Source: an uncultured Cuneatibacter sp. (lineage in GTDB: Bacteria > Bacillota > Clostridia > Lachnospirales > Lachnospiraceae). Taken from it: 57,881 nucleotides of DNA. Location: NCBI GenBank assembly GCA_934234215.1, contig CAKQHB010000020.1, positions 1 to 57,881 of the forward strand. The letters are read 5' to 3'. A program made the translations under genes and the position numbers. Within the stretch, counting starts at the first letter, position 1; each line of letters begins with the position of its first letter. Below are positions 38,816-46,590 of the stretch, one piece after another. The notes beneath the pieces were generated by a model. The model ran no database searches and had not been told where the DNA came from. It worked only from the letters and a program-made list of their open reading frames with translations.

Positions 38816-39819
38816 GCGCACAGGGAAAGGCGAGCATCCGTCTGGAACAGGGGGCTTACATTCGGATGACTGCCTCGATCGTGGGAAAGAAAGAGGGGGA
38901 AGGTCCGCTGGGCGCAGGTTTTGACGAGGTGGAGCAGGACGCCTTTTTCGGAAAGGAAAACTGGGAACAGGCGGAGAGTGAATTGCAAAAGCGAGTGGTG
39001 GAGCTGGTGTTAAAAAAAGCTGGCATGGATCGCAGGCGGGTGCGGTATCTGTTTGCAGGAGATCTGCTGGGACAGTTGATTGCGACGTCCTTTGGTGTGG
39101 GCGGATTCGATATTCCGCTTGTGGGATTGTATGGAGCGTGCTCTACCATGGGAGAATCATTAGCATTAGGTGCGATGGCAGTCAATGCGGGATATGCGGA
39201 TCAGGTGCTTTGTCTGACCTCCAGCCACTATGCCAGTGCAGAAAAAGAATTTCGTTTTCCACTGGACTACGGCAATCAGCGCCCGGAATCGACGACATGG
39301 ACCGTGACGGGAGCCGGAGCTGCGCTTGTGGGCAATACCCCAACGAATGTGAGGATCGCCGGCGTCACTATTGGAAAAATCGTGGATTACGGTGTAAAAG
39401 ATGTCATGAATATGGGAGCGGCAATGGCACCGGCGGCAGCGGCGACGATCAGCCGCAATTTGCTGGATTTTGGCGTGGATGCAGATTATTACGACCGGAT
39501 TATTACGGGTGATCTGGGTAAAGTCGGACGAGAAGCTCTGATTGAATTGCTGCGGCAAAAGCAGATCGACATTTCGGAGCGGCATCTGGACTGTGGCATC
39601 GAAATCTTTGCGGCAGACGAACAGGATACACATGCGGGCGGCAGCGGATGTGGATGCTCCGCAGCAGTGTTTTGCAGTGAAATTTACAATCGAATCCGCA
39701 GCGGCGAGTGGAAACGGGTGCTGTTTGTGCCGACGGGGGCGCTGCTGTCCAAGACCAGCTCGCAGGAAGGTGCCGCCATTCCAGGCATTGCCCACGCGGT
39801 TGCATTGGAATATGTGTGA
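38812..39819 (+). CDS. spoVAD: Stage V sporulation protein AD
   Basis: A 335-residue protein with the thiolase-like fold of SpoVAD, which binds dipicolinic acid on its way into the spore. Typical blocks are YLFAGDLLGQLIATSFG, LVGLYGACSTMGESLALGAM (Cys at the thiolase-like site) and YYDRIITGDLGKVG. Length is normal. It is followed by spoVAE but not preceded by spoVAC, which lies about 18.6 kb upstream. Confidence 0.95.
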   Translation: MSAQGKASIRLEQGAYIRMTASIVGKKEGEGPLGAGFDEVEQDAFFGKENWEQAESELQKRVVELVLKKAGMDRRRVRYLFAGDLLGQLIATSFGVGGFDIPLVGLYGACSTMGESLALGAMAVNAGYADQVLCLTSSHYASAEKEFRFPLDYGNQRPESTTWTVTGAGAALVGNTPTNVRIAGVTIGKIVDYGVKDVMNMGAAMAPAAAATISRNLLDFGVDADYYDRIITGDLGKVGREALIELLRQKQIDISERHLDCGIEIFAADEQDTHAGGSGCGCSAAVFCSEIYNRIRSGEWKRVLFVPTGALLSKTSSQEGAAIPGIAHAVALEYV

Positions 39820-39829
39820 GGTGAGAGTG

Positions 39830-40186
39830 ATGGATTATATGAAAGCATTTCTTGTGGGCGGAGCCATCTGTGCGCTGGTGCAGATTCTGATGACGCGGAC
39901 AAAAATGATGCCGGGGCGTGTCATGGTGCTGCTGGTAGTGAGCGGCGCGGTCTTAGGCGCAGTGGGCATCTACGGACCATTTGCAGAGTGGGCGGGAGCC
40001 GGAGCAACGGTGCCACTGCTGGGGTTTGGCAATACGCTGTGGAAAGGTGTGAAAGCGGCAGTGGAGGAGAAAGGCGCACTGGGATTGTTCACCGGCGGAC
40101 TGGAGGCATCGGCAGGCGGTATCAGTGCAGCGTTGTTGTTTGGATATCTCGCTTCGCTGTTGTTTGAGCCGAAGATGAAGGAGTAG
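39830..40186 (+). CDS. spoVAE: Stage V sporulation protein AE
   Basis: A 118-residue membrane protein related to SpoVAC, with the block WAGAGATVPLLGFGNTLWKG and about four helices. The ATG at 39830 follows AGGTGAG. It lies 10 nt after spoVAD. Confidence 0.92.
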   Translation: MDYMKAFLVGGAICALVQILMTRTKMMPGRVMVLLVVSGAVLGAVGIYGPFAEWAGAGATVPLLGFGNTLWKGVKAAVEEKGALGLFTGGLEASAGGISAALLFGYLASLLFEPKMKE

Positions 40187-40193
40187 AAAGTCA

Positions 40194-40222
40194 TTGCCAA
40201 AAACGGACAAACACGGTATGAT
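40194..40222 (+). promoter_or_regulatory. Sigma-A type promoter of the amidase gene
   Basis: TTGCCA and TATGAT are separated by 17 nt, about 50 nt upstream of the amidase start. Confidence 0.65.
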
Positions 40223-40272
40223 GGAAGCTGTTCCGTGAAAGAAAACGGAGGGGAAGTCATAAAGGAGGATCT

Positions 40273-41406
40273 ATGAGTAAAAACAGAGTAAAACAGGTAA
40301 TTACTGCATTGCTTCTGGCAATGCTTTTGACGGCATCCGCATGCGGCGGTGCCGGAAAGGATCAGCAGATCACAAAGGCAGAGTCCGCGAGCAGCGAGGC
40401 GGAGAGTGAAGGTGCATCGGAATCGGAGGCTGAGGAGAGTGAATCCGAGGTTGAGAGCACGGAAGCAGAGTCCGAATCCGAAACGGAGACGGAGACTGTG
40501 GTAGAGACAAAAGCAGAGCTGACATTCACCGATGTGTCCGAGACGGTATGGGCAACATCGAATGTGAACATGCGTACCGCACCCGGCACGAACTCCGATG
40601 TTATCACTGTACTGGGTGCCGGCAAGTCTGTCACAAGAACCGGCGTCAGCGAAGAGGGCTGGAGCCGCGCGGATTATGACGGACAGGTCGTTTATATCAG
40701 CAGTGAGTATCTGACCACGACAGAGCCGGAGACACAGGCAGCCACAGCAGGAGGCGGTATTGTCAGCGGCGTGACAGGTGGTCATATCATCGCCATCGAT
40801 CCTGGTCATCAGGCACATGGCGACAGTAATCCGGAGCCGAACGGTCCGAATTCCGGTGTCATGAAGGCCAGGATCACCACCGGTACGCAGGGCGTTGCCA
40901 CCGGCATCACGGAGGCGAATCTGAACCTGACCGTCTCCCTGCAGCTGCGGGATGCACTGGTTGCAAAGGGCTATCAGGTCGTTATGACGAGAGAATCTCA
41001 GGATGTCAGCATCAGTAACATGGAGCGTGCCATCATCGCAAACAACAGCGGTGCAGAGATCCTTGTGCGCGTTCACGCAAACAGTTCCGCAAATTCCGGC
41101 GCGACCGGTATTCTGACCATGTGCCCGTCCGCATCAAACCCTTATGTCAGCTACCTGTATGATGCCAGCTACCGTCTGTCCTCTCTGATCGTGAATCAGA
41201 TGTGTGCAGCTACCGGCGCAAACAATCAGGGCGTTCTGGCAGTGGATGATATGACCGGTATCAACTGGAGTACCATTCCGGTAACAATCGTGGAGATGGG
41301 ATATATGAGCAATCCCACAGAGGACGTGCTGCTGAACAGCGCAGACTATCAGGCAAAGATGGTATCGGCGATGGTAACCGCCATTGATCAATATTTCGGG
41401 AATTAA
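40273..41406 (+). CDS. N-acetylmuramoyl-L-alanine amidase lipoprotein with SH3b domain
   Basis: A 377-residue secreted cell-wall hydrolase. The lipobox is LTASAC with Cys at 24. A Ser/Glu/Thr-rich linker (about 30-80) precedes a bacterial SH3 domain (about 90-150, with NVNMRTAPGTNSDVITVL). An amidase_3 domain (about 175-377) follows, with zinc ligands His in AIDPGHQAHGD, Glu in ITEANLNLTVS and His in VRVHANSSAN, and the catalytic Glu in VEMGYMSNPTE. It follows spoVAE but has its own promoter, so it is probably a vegetative enzyme. Confidence 0.93.
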   Translation: MSKNRVKQVITALLLAMLLTASACGGAGKDQQITKAESASSEAESEGASESEAEESESEVESTEAESESETETETVVETKAELTFTDVSETVWATSNVNMRTAPGTNSDVITVLGAGKSVTRTGVSEEGWSRADYDGQVVYISSEYLTTTEPETQAATAGGGIVSGVTGGHIIAIDPGHQAHGDSNPEPNGPNSGVMKARITTGTQGVATGITEANLNLTVSLQLRDALVAKGYQVVMTRESQDVSISNMERAIIANNSGAEILVRVHANSSANSGATGILTMCPSASNPYVSYLYDASYRLSSLIVNQMCAATGANNQGVLAVDDMTGINWSTIPVTIVEMGYMSNPTEDVLLNSADYQAKMVSAMVTAIDQYFGN

Positions 41407-41408
41407 AG

Positions 41409-41999
41409 ATGAAGACAAGATTAGAACAACAATTAGAATTTATTTTAGAGATCGACAAAGAGAAAAATATTTTTCGCCAAACTCATCTGTCGGGACATGG
41501 CAGAAATGAGAATGACGCGGAGCATGCGTGGCATATGGCGATCATGGCATATCTGCTGCAGGAGTATTCCAACGAGCCCGTTGATGCAGCACGGGTCATG
41601 CTCATGTGTTTGATCCACGATGTGGTGGAAATCGATGCCGGAGATACATATGCTTATGATGCAGAAGGCTTGAAGACGCAGAAAGCGCGGGAAGAAGCAG
41701 CCAAAGAGAGGATCTATTCTCTGCTACCGGAGGATCAGAAAGAGAGCCTGCAGGCGATTTTTGATGAGTTCGAGGCGGACGAGACAGCGGATGCCCACTT
41801 TGCTCACGCACTGGACAACTTGCAGCCGCTGCTTCTGAACAACAGCAATGGCGGCAGTGACTGGCGGGAACACGATGTCACAGCAAAGCAGGTGTATGGC
41901 AGACAGATTCGCACAAAGAAGGGCTCCGAGGAGCTGTATGAGATCACCGATCGGATCCTGCAGGAGAATATCCGGAAGGGAAGTCTTCGGGAAGAATAA
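41409..41999 (+). CDS. HD-domain hydrolase, 5'-deoxynucleotidase-like
   Basis: A 196-residue protein with an HD fold. Metal-binding residues are His in NENDAEHAWHM, the His-Asp pair in CLIHDVVEIDAGD, and Asp in AHALDNLQP. The family (YfbR/HDDC2-like) removes phosphate from deoxynucleoside monophosphates. It begins 2 nt after the amidase stop, so it is probably cotranscribed, although no functional link is obvious. Confidence 0.88.
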   Translation: MKTRLEQQLEFILEIDKEKNIFRQTHLSGHGRNENDAEHAWHMAIMAYLLQEYSNEPVDAARVMLMCLIHDVVEIDAGDTYAYDAEGLKTQKAREEAAKERIYSLLPEDQKESLQAIFDEFEADETADAHFAHALDNLQPLLLNNSNGGSDWREHDVTAKQVYGRQIRTKKGSEELYEITDRILQENIRKGSLREE

Positions 42000-42022
42000 A
42001 ATGCTTCGGAATGAGGAATAAG

Positions 42023-42457
42023 ATGCAAAAGGAAAACAACCGACCGCAGGATGAAGGTCTGCGGGGCAATGAAAAAATAGAGGATGCCATCGCAGCACTG
42101 CAGCAGGAGCCAACGGGAGAATTGCTGGCGCACGCACTGACGATGGTGCGCCGTCGGATGCAGGAGGGCGGACAGGTCATCGTGGCAGTGGAGCCGAAGC
42201 TGGGCGAGACCAATCTGAACATTCAGGCAATCCGCACAGATGATGGACGTACCTGGTGGGCAGCATTCACCAGCTTTGAGGAAGAGCTGAAAGGCAGCGA
42301 TTCCGTAAAGTCTACGTTCTTAGCGGATCTGGACAAGCTGTTTGACACTGCACTGGAGGTGTCGGAAATCGAGGGCGTGATCCTCAATCCGTGGAACCGG
42401 ACGCTGATGTTGAACAAGCGGCTGATCCGGATTGTGCGGAATTATCCAAAAGCGTAA
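42023..42457 (+). CDS. SseB-family protein
   Basis: A 144-residue soluble protein. The C-terminal two thirds match the SseB N-terminal domain family (WWAAFTSFEEEL, then a helix and EGVILNPWNRTLMLNKRLI). Function in Gram-positive bacteria is unknown. The ATG at 42023 is chosen because GAGG lies 6 nt upstream; an ATG 4 codons earlier has no ribosome binding site. It is probably the last gene of the operon starting with the amidase. Confidence 0.75.
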   Translation: MQKENNRPQDEGLRGNEKIEDAIAALQQEPTGELLAHALTMVRRRMQEGGQVIVAVEPKLGETNLNIQAIRTDDGRTWWAAFTSFEEELKGSDSVKSTFLADLDKLFDTALEVSEIEGVILNPWNRTLMLNKRLIRIVRNYPKA

Positions 42458-42463
42458 AGTACA

Positions 42464-42547
42464 TACCACGCTCACCGTGAAAATCCACAACTGCACTTGT
42501 GCAAAATACATAAAAATATGGGGAGAGTACCACGAAACCGTGAAAAT
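42464..42547 (+). repeat. Pair of direct repeats upstream of a promoter
   Basis: Two copies of TACCACG-(3-4 nt)-CCGTGAAAAT lie at 42464-42485 and 42528-42547. Each has a small inner dyad, CACG with CGTG. A TGCACTTGTGCA palindrome lies between them at about 42492-42503. All lie directly upstream of the promoter at 42562, so they may bind a regulator. Confidence 0.6.
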
Positions 42548-42561
42548 ATGAATAAAAGGAA

Positions 42562-42590
42562 TTGACGCAGTGTCCTGGCTTTGTTATGAT
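42562..42590 (+). promoter_or_regulatory. Strong sigma-A type promoter
   Basis: TTGACG and TATGAT are separated by 17 nt. The transcript would start near 42597 and meet the terminator at 42643-42690 after about 90 nt, well before the next gene at 42762. Confidence 0.75.
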
Positions 42591-42642
42591 GAACGTAACA
42601 AGAGACGAGTCAGTCCCTCACAACAGAACAAAACGTATACGA

Positions 42643-42690
42643 CAGCAGATTGATATCGTCAAGGGGCGGTATCGGTTTGCTGTTTTTGTT
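42643..42690 (+). terminator. Leader terminator (attenuator or end of a small RNA)
   Basis: A 16-bp stem with several G-U pairs (CAGCAGATTGATATCG with CGGTATCGGTTTGCTG) is followed by TTTTTGTTTT. It lies between the promoter and the secreted-protein genes, so it either attenuates them or ends a small RNA of about 90 nt. Confidence 0.75.
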
Positions 42691-42719
42691 TTATAGGGGA
42701 TGCGTTGTATTTCCCGGAT
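42690..42719. repeat. Highly degenerate copy of the palindromic repeat
   Basis: TTATAGGGGATGCGTTGTAT followed by TTCCCGGAT keeps the outline of the repeat (TTATAGG, TGCGT, ATTTCC) but has lost the perfect arms. As with the other copies it starts on the T-run of a terminator. Confidence 0.4.
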
Positions 42720-42761
42720 GAAAAATATGGCTTGCGTGTGAGACGCAGGAAGGAGTGTCAT

Positions 42762-43193
42762 ATGAGAAAATGGAGATGGAATCGTTGGATGGCTGGTATG
42801 CTGGCAGTGCCGATGCTTGGCACAGGGGGACTGACGACACTTCCGGTACACGCAGAACCGGCGGAAGCGCAGCAGGAAGAAGCAGCGCCGGAGACAGACT
42901 GGAGTGGAAATGCCTCTGTAACGAGAAGAGGACGCAGACTGGAACTTCGCCTGACATCGGAGGAGACTGCAGAACTGGAAGTGAATGTGCAGGTCACCTA
43001 CAAAGATCATTGTCATGATCATGAAGAAATCACATGGACGATGACTGATTACGGTGAGGAACGGAACAGCGCATATATCCTGTTCAGAAGCGGTACCGGC
43101 ATAGAACTGACGAACGTGAAAGTGCAGTTCTACCAGAACGGAGAGCTGGTGGAAGAGAAGGATCTGAGTGAGGAAGAGATAAAGGAGCTGTGA
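42762..43193 (+). CDS. Small secreted protein of unknown function
   Basis: A 143-residue protein with a signal peptide (MRKWRWNRWMAGMLAVPMLG, cleavage near VHAEP) and a Glu/Ala-rich linker. The mature domain of about 95 residues is probably a beta-sandwich and contains a His/Asp cluster (DHCHDHEE) that could bind metal. The ATG follows AAGGAG. It lies 4 nt before the lipoprotein gene. No family was recognised. Confidence 0.75.
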   Translation: MRKWRWNRWMAGMLAVPMLGTGGLTTLPVHAEPAEAQQEEAAPETDWSGNASVTRRGRRLELRLTSEETAELEVNVQVTYKDHCHDHEEITWTMTDYGEERNSAYILFRSGTGIELTNVKVQFYQNGELVEEKDLSEEEIKEL

Positions 43194-43197
43194 GGAT

Positions 43198-43842
43198 GTG
43201 AAGAGAAGACGATTGCTGGCATTATTGCTCGGTGTTAGTTGCATGTTGAGTGCCTGCTCTGGAAATGCCGCATTGGATCCGGTGGGACAGGGAACGGAGC
43301 AGACGAATCAAGAAAACGGGGCAACGGATCCAGCGGAAACACCAGAGCATCCTTATGACACGAGTCAGTGGGAAAAGGGAATCGCGGATATCTGCCGAAA
43401 TGAAGATGGTTATTATGCAGCTATTTCCGACTTTATTTATTACATCGATTCCGAGCGGAATGTGCGGGCACTTTGCAACAAAGCGGACTGTAGCCACGAT
43501 GATGCGGAGTGCAATGCTTATCTGCTGAAAACGCAGCCAGGTAGCATCTGGTACAACGGTAACAAGATCTATGCGGTAGCAACATCGCACAAAGGTGGAT
43601 ATGGACTGTATCAGATCGAGCCGGATGGCAGTGGAATGAAAGAACTGAGTAAGCTGTTTCAAGCTGGGTCTGGAGCATCTGTCTCGACCTATTATGATGA
43701 CGATGCGATGTACTGCCGGTGTGAGATTTTAAGTGCAGCAGATATGCAAAGGGGAACATTTTCGGACAAACTGTACCGTGTAGAATTAAAAGAAGGCGCG
43801 GAGCCGGAACTGCTCTATGAAAATCCGGATGGCAGAACGTGA
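43198..43842 (+). pseudogene. Lipoprotein, probably truncated beta-propeller type
   Basis: A 214-residue lipoprotein with lipobox MLSAC (Cys at 20). The mature part begins with a block (ADICRNEDGYYAAISDFIYYI) and repeated Tyr/Gly-rich strands such as GSIWYNGNKIYAV, as in the WD40/DUF5050-like surface lipoproteins of Lachnospiraceae. These usually continue to about 400 residues, but this one stops abruptly after LLYENPDGRT. Directly after that comes the tail of a membrane permease in another frame, so the gene is probably cut short by a deletion. The shortened protein might still be made. The start is GTG. Confidence 0.6.
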
Positions 43843-44117
43843 GCCGTTTCCTGATCCTTGGAGCGGTGTCCAGTGTGACCGTTGCGATCTCGACCGCAGT
43901 GAAAAAGACAGAGCTGGCGATGGGGATCGCGGGAGTCGTGCTGCTGCTGCCGTCGCTTCTTGACCGGCTGGGCATCCATCAGTTTGAAAAGCTGGCAGTG
44001 GGAAGTCTGTTTACCGTATCTTATCCCGGTGTGTCGATGATCCTGTTGGTGTGCGTGCTGAGTGCAGCGGTGATCGTAGCAGGATGTATGTATACGACAT
44101 GGAAGTGGGAGAAATAA
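43839..44117 (+). pseudogene. C-terminal remnant of a membrane permease
   Basis: An open frame of 92 residues with three hydrophobic segments (for example GIAGVVLLLPSLLDRL and GVSMILLVCVLSAAVIVAGC) and the ending YTTWKWEK. It looks like the last part of an ABC-2 type permease of about 250-450 residues. It has no ribosome binding site, its GTG lies inside the lipoprotein stop region, and no N-terminal part is present. It is best read as the far side of the same deletion. Confidence 0.55.
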
Positions 44118-44150
44118 AAAGTCTTTTTGTAGAATTTGATATACTTTACA

Positions 44151-44186
44151 AAAGCCCTCTGGAGAATCCAGCTCCAGAAGGCTTTG
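44151..44186. terminator. Bidirectional terminator
   Basis: AAAGCC plus TCTGGAG pairs with CTCCAGA plus GGCTTT, with one unpaired base on each side. It lies between the permease remnant and the convergent small lipoprotein gene; the T-run is better on the minus strand. Confidence 0.75.
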
Positions 44187-44208
44187 TTTGTGTATCGGTT
44201 TTGGGATT

Positions 44209-44460
44209 TTATTCGGTCTCCATCCGATCGAGATCCGAACTGAGATCATCTCCAAGTTCATCCAGCAGACCTTCGCTGGATTCTGCAGTTCCCGGCATTT
44301 GCGACTCCGTTTCTCTTCGGTTCGTGGAAGACTCCGGTGTCATAGACGATTCCGAAGAACTCATACTGCCATTATTCTTGTCCCTCGTGCAGGCAGCCAT
44401 CGAAAACGCCAGCAAAAGTACAGCCATCAGCACACAACATACAGATCGTAAAGATTTCAT
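44209..44460 (-). CDS. Small Ser/Glu-rich lipoprotein
   Basis: An 83-residue lipoprotein with lipobox SMAAC (Cys at 24) and a mature part that is almost only Ser, Glu, Asp, Thr and Met, ending with an acidic helix (LLDELGDDLSSDLDRM). The ATG at 44460 follows GGAGG. It has no recognisable domain. It may be a surface linker, or a remnant of a larger lipoprotein whose linker alone remains. Confidence 0.7.
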   Translation of the reverse strand: MKSLRSVCCVLMAVLLLAFSMAACTRDKNNGSMSSSESSMTPESSTNRRETESQMPGTAESSEGLLDELGDDLSSDLDRMETE

Positions 44461-44658
44461 TGCCAACCTCCATAAAAAGACGCATCAAACAAAACGCCCT
44501 TGATTTGTTATGCAAGTAATATGTACAGATTTTGAAAAAATATACAAAATAAAATTTTCACACAACCAACACATTCCGACCCCATTTTGAACACATCTCG
44601 TCTTTATAATATTTCAATATGGCGTTCGTATGCGCAAATGGTAGAGGAGGAGATTACA

Positions 44659-45714
44659 GTGATTGAAGTAAAAGATCTGGTAAAGATTTATGGTGATCAT
44701 GCCGCAGTGAATCATCTGAGCTTTACCGTAGAGTCCGGTCAGATTTACGGATTTCTGGGACCGAACGGTGCTGGTAAGTCCACCACGATGAACATTATGA
44801 CCGGTTATCTGGCTGCGACCAGCGGCGAGGTCATCATCAATGGACACGACATTCTGGAGGAGCCGGAAGAGGCGAAGAAATGTATTGGCTACCTGCCGGA
44901 GATTCCGCCGCTGTATGTAGATATGACCGTGCAGGAATATCTGGATTTTGCTGCCGAGTTAAAAGGCATCAGCAAAAAAGAGCGGATTAAGAACGTAGAA
45001 GATGCGATCAGCGCGACCCATCTGGAAGAGATGCGCGGTCGTCTGATCAAGAACCTTTCCAAAGGTTATAAGCAGAGAGTTGGTCTGGCGCAGGCAATTC
45101 TGGGTTATCCGGAGGTCATCATTCTCGATGAGCCGACCGTTGGTCTGGATCCGAAGCAGATCATTGAGATCCGTGATCTGATCAAGGAGCTGTCTGAGAA
45201 CCACACGATCATTCTGAGCTCGCATATTTTGTCCGAGGTCAGCGCAGTGTGCGACCATATTATGATTATTTCTCACGGCAGTCTGGTAGCCAGCGACACC
45301 CCGGAGAATCTGCAGAAGATGATGCAGAACACCGCATTTCTGGATGTGGAGGCAAAGGCGAGCGAGGAGCAGCTGGATGCGATTCTGGCACAGTTTCCGC
45401 AGATCGAGGAGCGGGAGCTGCATATGGTTTCCGAGGAGATCTGCCATGCACATATCAAGACGGATGCAGAGCAGGGCGATATCCGCGAAGAACTGTTCTA
45501 CGCACTGGCTGAGGCACATTGCCCTCTGATGCAGCTGCGCACGGAGACAACGAGTCTGGAAGATGTCTTCCTGGAGCTGACCGGAGCAGAGCAGGAAGAA
45601 AAAGCTGCACAAGAAGCAGAAGCATTCGAGGATGCAAAGACGGAAGATGTTATTGCCGGTGCAGCAGAATTTGAGGAGACAGCTGAGACAGAGAAGGAGG
45701 ATGAAGAGGCATGA
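44659..45714 (+). CDS. ABC transporter ATP-binding protein, GldA-like
   Basis: A 351-residue ATPase. It has Walker A GPNGAGKSTTM, signature LSKGYKQRVGLAQ, Walker B VIILDEPTVGLDP and the switch His in ILSSHIL. After about residue 240 it has an extra domain and a Glu/Ala-rich acidic tail. The start is the GTG at 44659 with GGAGGAG about 6 nt upstream; an in-frame ATG 24 codons earlier lacks a ribosome binding site. It forms a system with the three genes that follow. GldA/F/G proteins drive gliding in Bacteroidetes, but in Firmicutes similar operons have no assigned role. Confidence 0.9.
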   Translation: MIEVKDLVKIYGDHAAVNHLSFTVESGQIYGFLGPNGAGKSTTMNIMTGYLAATSGEVIINGHDILEEPEEAKKCIGYLPEIPPLYVDMTVQEYLDFAAELKGISKKERIKNVEDAISATHLEEMRGRLIKNLSKGYKQRVGLAQAILGYPEVIILDEPTVGLDPKQIIEIRDLIKELSENHTIILSSHILSEVSAVCDHIMIISHGSLVASDTPENLQKMMQNTAFLDVEAKASEEQLDAILAQFPQIEERELHMVSEEICHAHIKTDAEQGDIREELFYALAEAHCPLMQLRTETTSLEDVFLELTGAEQEEKAAQEAEAFEDAKTEDVIAGAAEFEETAETEKEDEEA

Positions 45715-46577
45715 TCGCGATTTATAAGAGAGAATTAAAGTCCTATTTTACCTCCATGATCGGCTGGGTCTTCATGGCAGCAGTTCTGGTATTTTTAGGA
45801 TTGTACTTCTATGTTTACAATATGTATTATGGATATCCTTACTACGCATATGCAATGAGCGGAACCCAGTTCATCTTTATGCTGGCGATTCCGATTCTGA
45901 CGATGCGAAGCTTCGCAGAGGAGCGTCACAGCAAGACCGACCAGCTCCTTTTGACCGCACCGGTATCTGTCGCACAGATCGTGTTGGGCAAGTTCCTTGC
46001 GATGGTTACGGTTTTCGGACTGGATATGCTGATCGTGTGCCTGTGTCCGCTGATCATTAAGTCCTATGGCAATGCTTATCTGAGCGTAGATTACGCTTCG
46101 ATTCTTCTGTATTTCCTGATGGGCAGCTGCTACATTGCCATCAGCATGTTCCTGTCTTCCCTGACAGAGAGCCAGATCATCGCAGCCGTTGTTTCTTACG
46201 CAGTGCTGATCCTGCTGTATCTGATGAAGTCTGTTGTAGCGATGATCCCGACAAGTGCAACCGCATCTCTTGTTGGTTTTGCAGTTATCGTATTTCTGGT
46301 TGCGTTGATCGTATTTATTGTGACAAAGAACTGGTTTACGTCCTTCTGTCTGCTGGCAGTTGGTATGATTGCAGTTGCAGTCGTTTACATGATTAAGCCG
46401 ACTCTGTATGAAAATGCAATCCCGTCCCTGTTAGGCAACTTTGTTCTGACGACCGGATTTACACAGGCAGTCAACTCCAGCATCCTGTCATTGGGCTGGG
46501 TAGTACGTTATGTATCCGTTATTTTCTTCTTCTGCTTCCTGACGGCGCAGACCGTACAGAAGAGAAGATGGTCTTAA
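45711..46577 (+). CDS. ABC-2 type permease, GldF-like
   Basis: A 288-residue membrane protein with about six helices. The block MRSFAEERHSKTDQLLLTAPVS is typical of the GldF/NosY group. It overlaps the ATPase gene by 4 nt. Confidence 0.9.
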   Translation: MIAIYKRELKSYFTSMIGWVFMAAVLVFLGLYFYVYNMYYGYPYYAYAMSGTQFIFMLAIPILTMRSFAEERHSKTDQLLLTAPVSVAQIVLGKFLAMVTVFGLDMLIVCLCPLIIKSYGNAYLSVDYASILLYFLMGSCYIAISMFLSSLTESQIIAAVVSYAVLILLYLMKSVVAMIPTSATASLVGFAVIVFLVALIVFIVTKNWFTSFCLLAVGMIAVAVVYMIKPTLYENAIPSLLGNFVLTTGFTQAVNSSILSLGWVVRYVSVIFFFCFLTAQTVQKRRWS

Positions 46578-46590
46578 GGAGGTGATTCAG

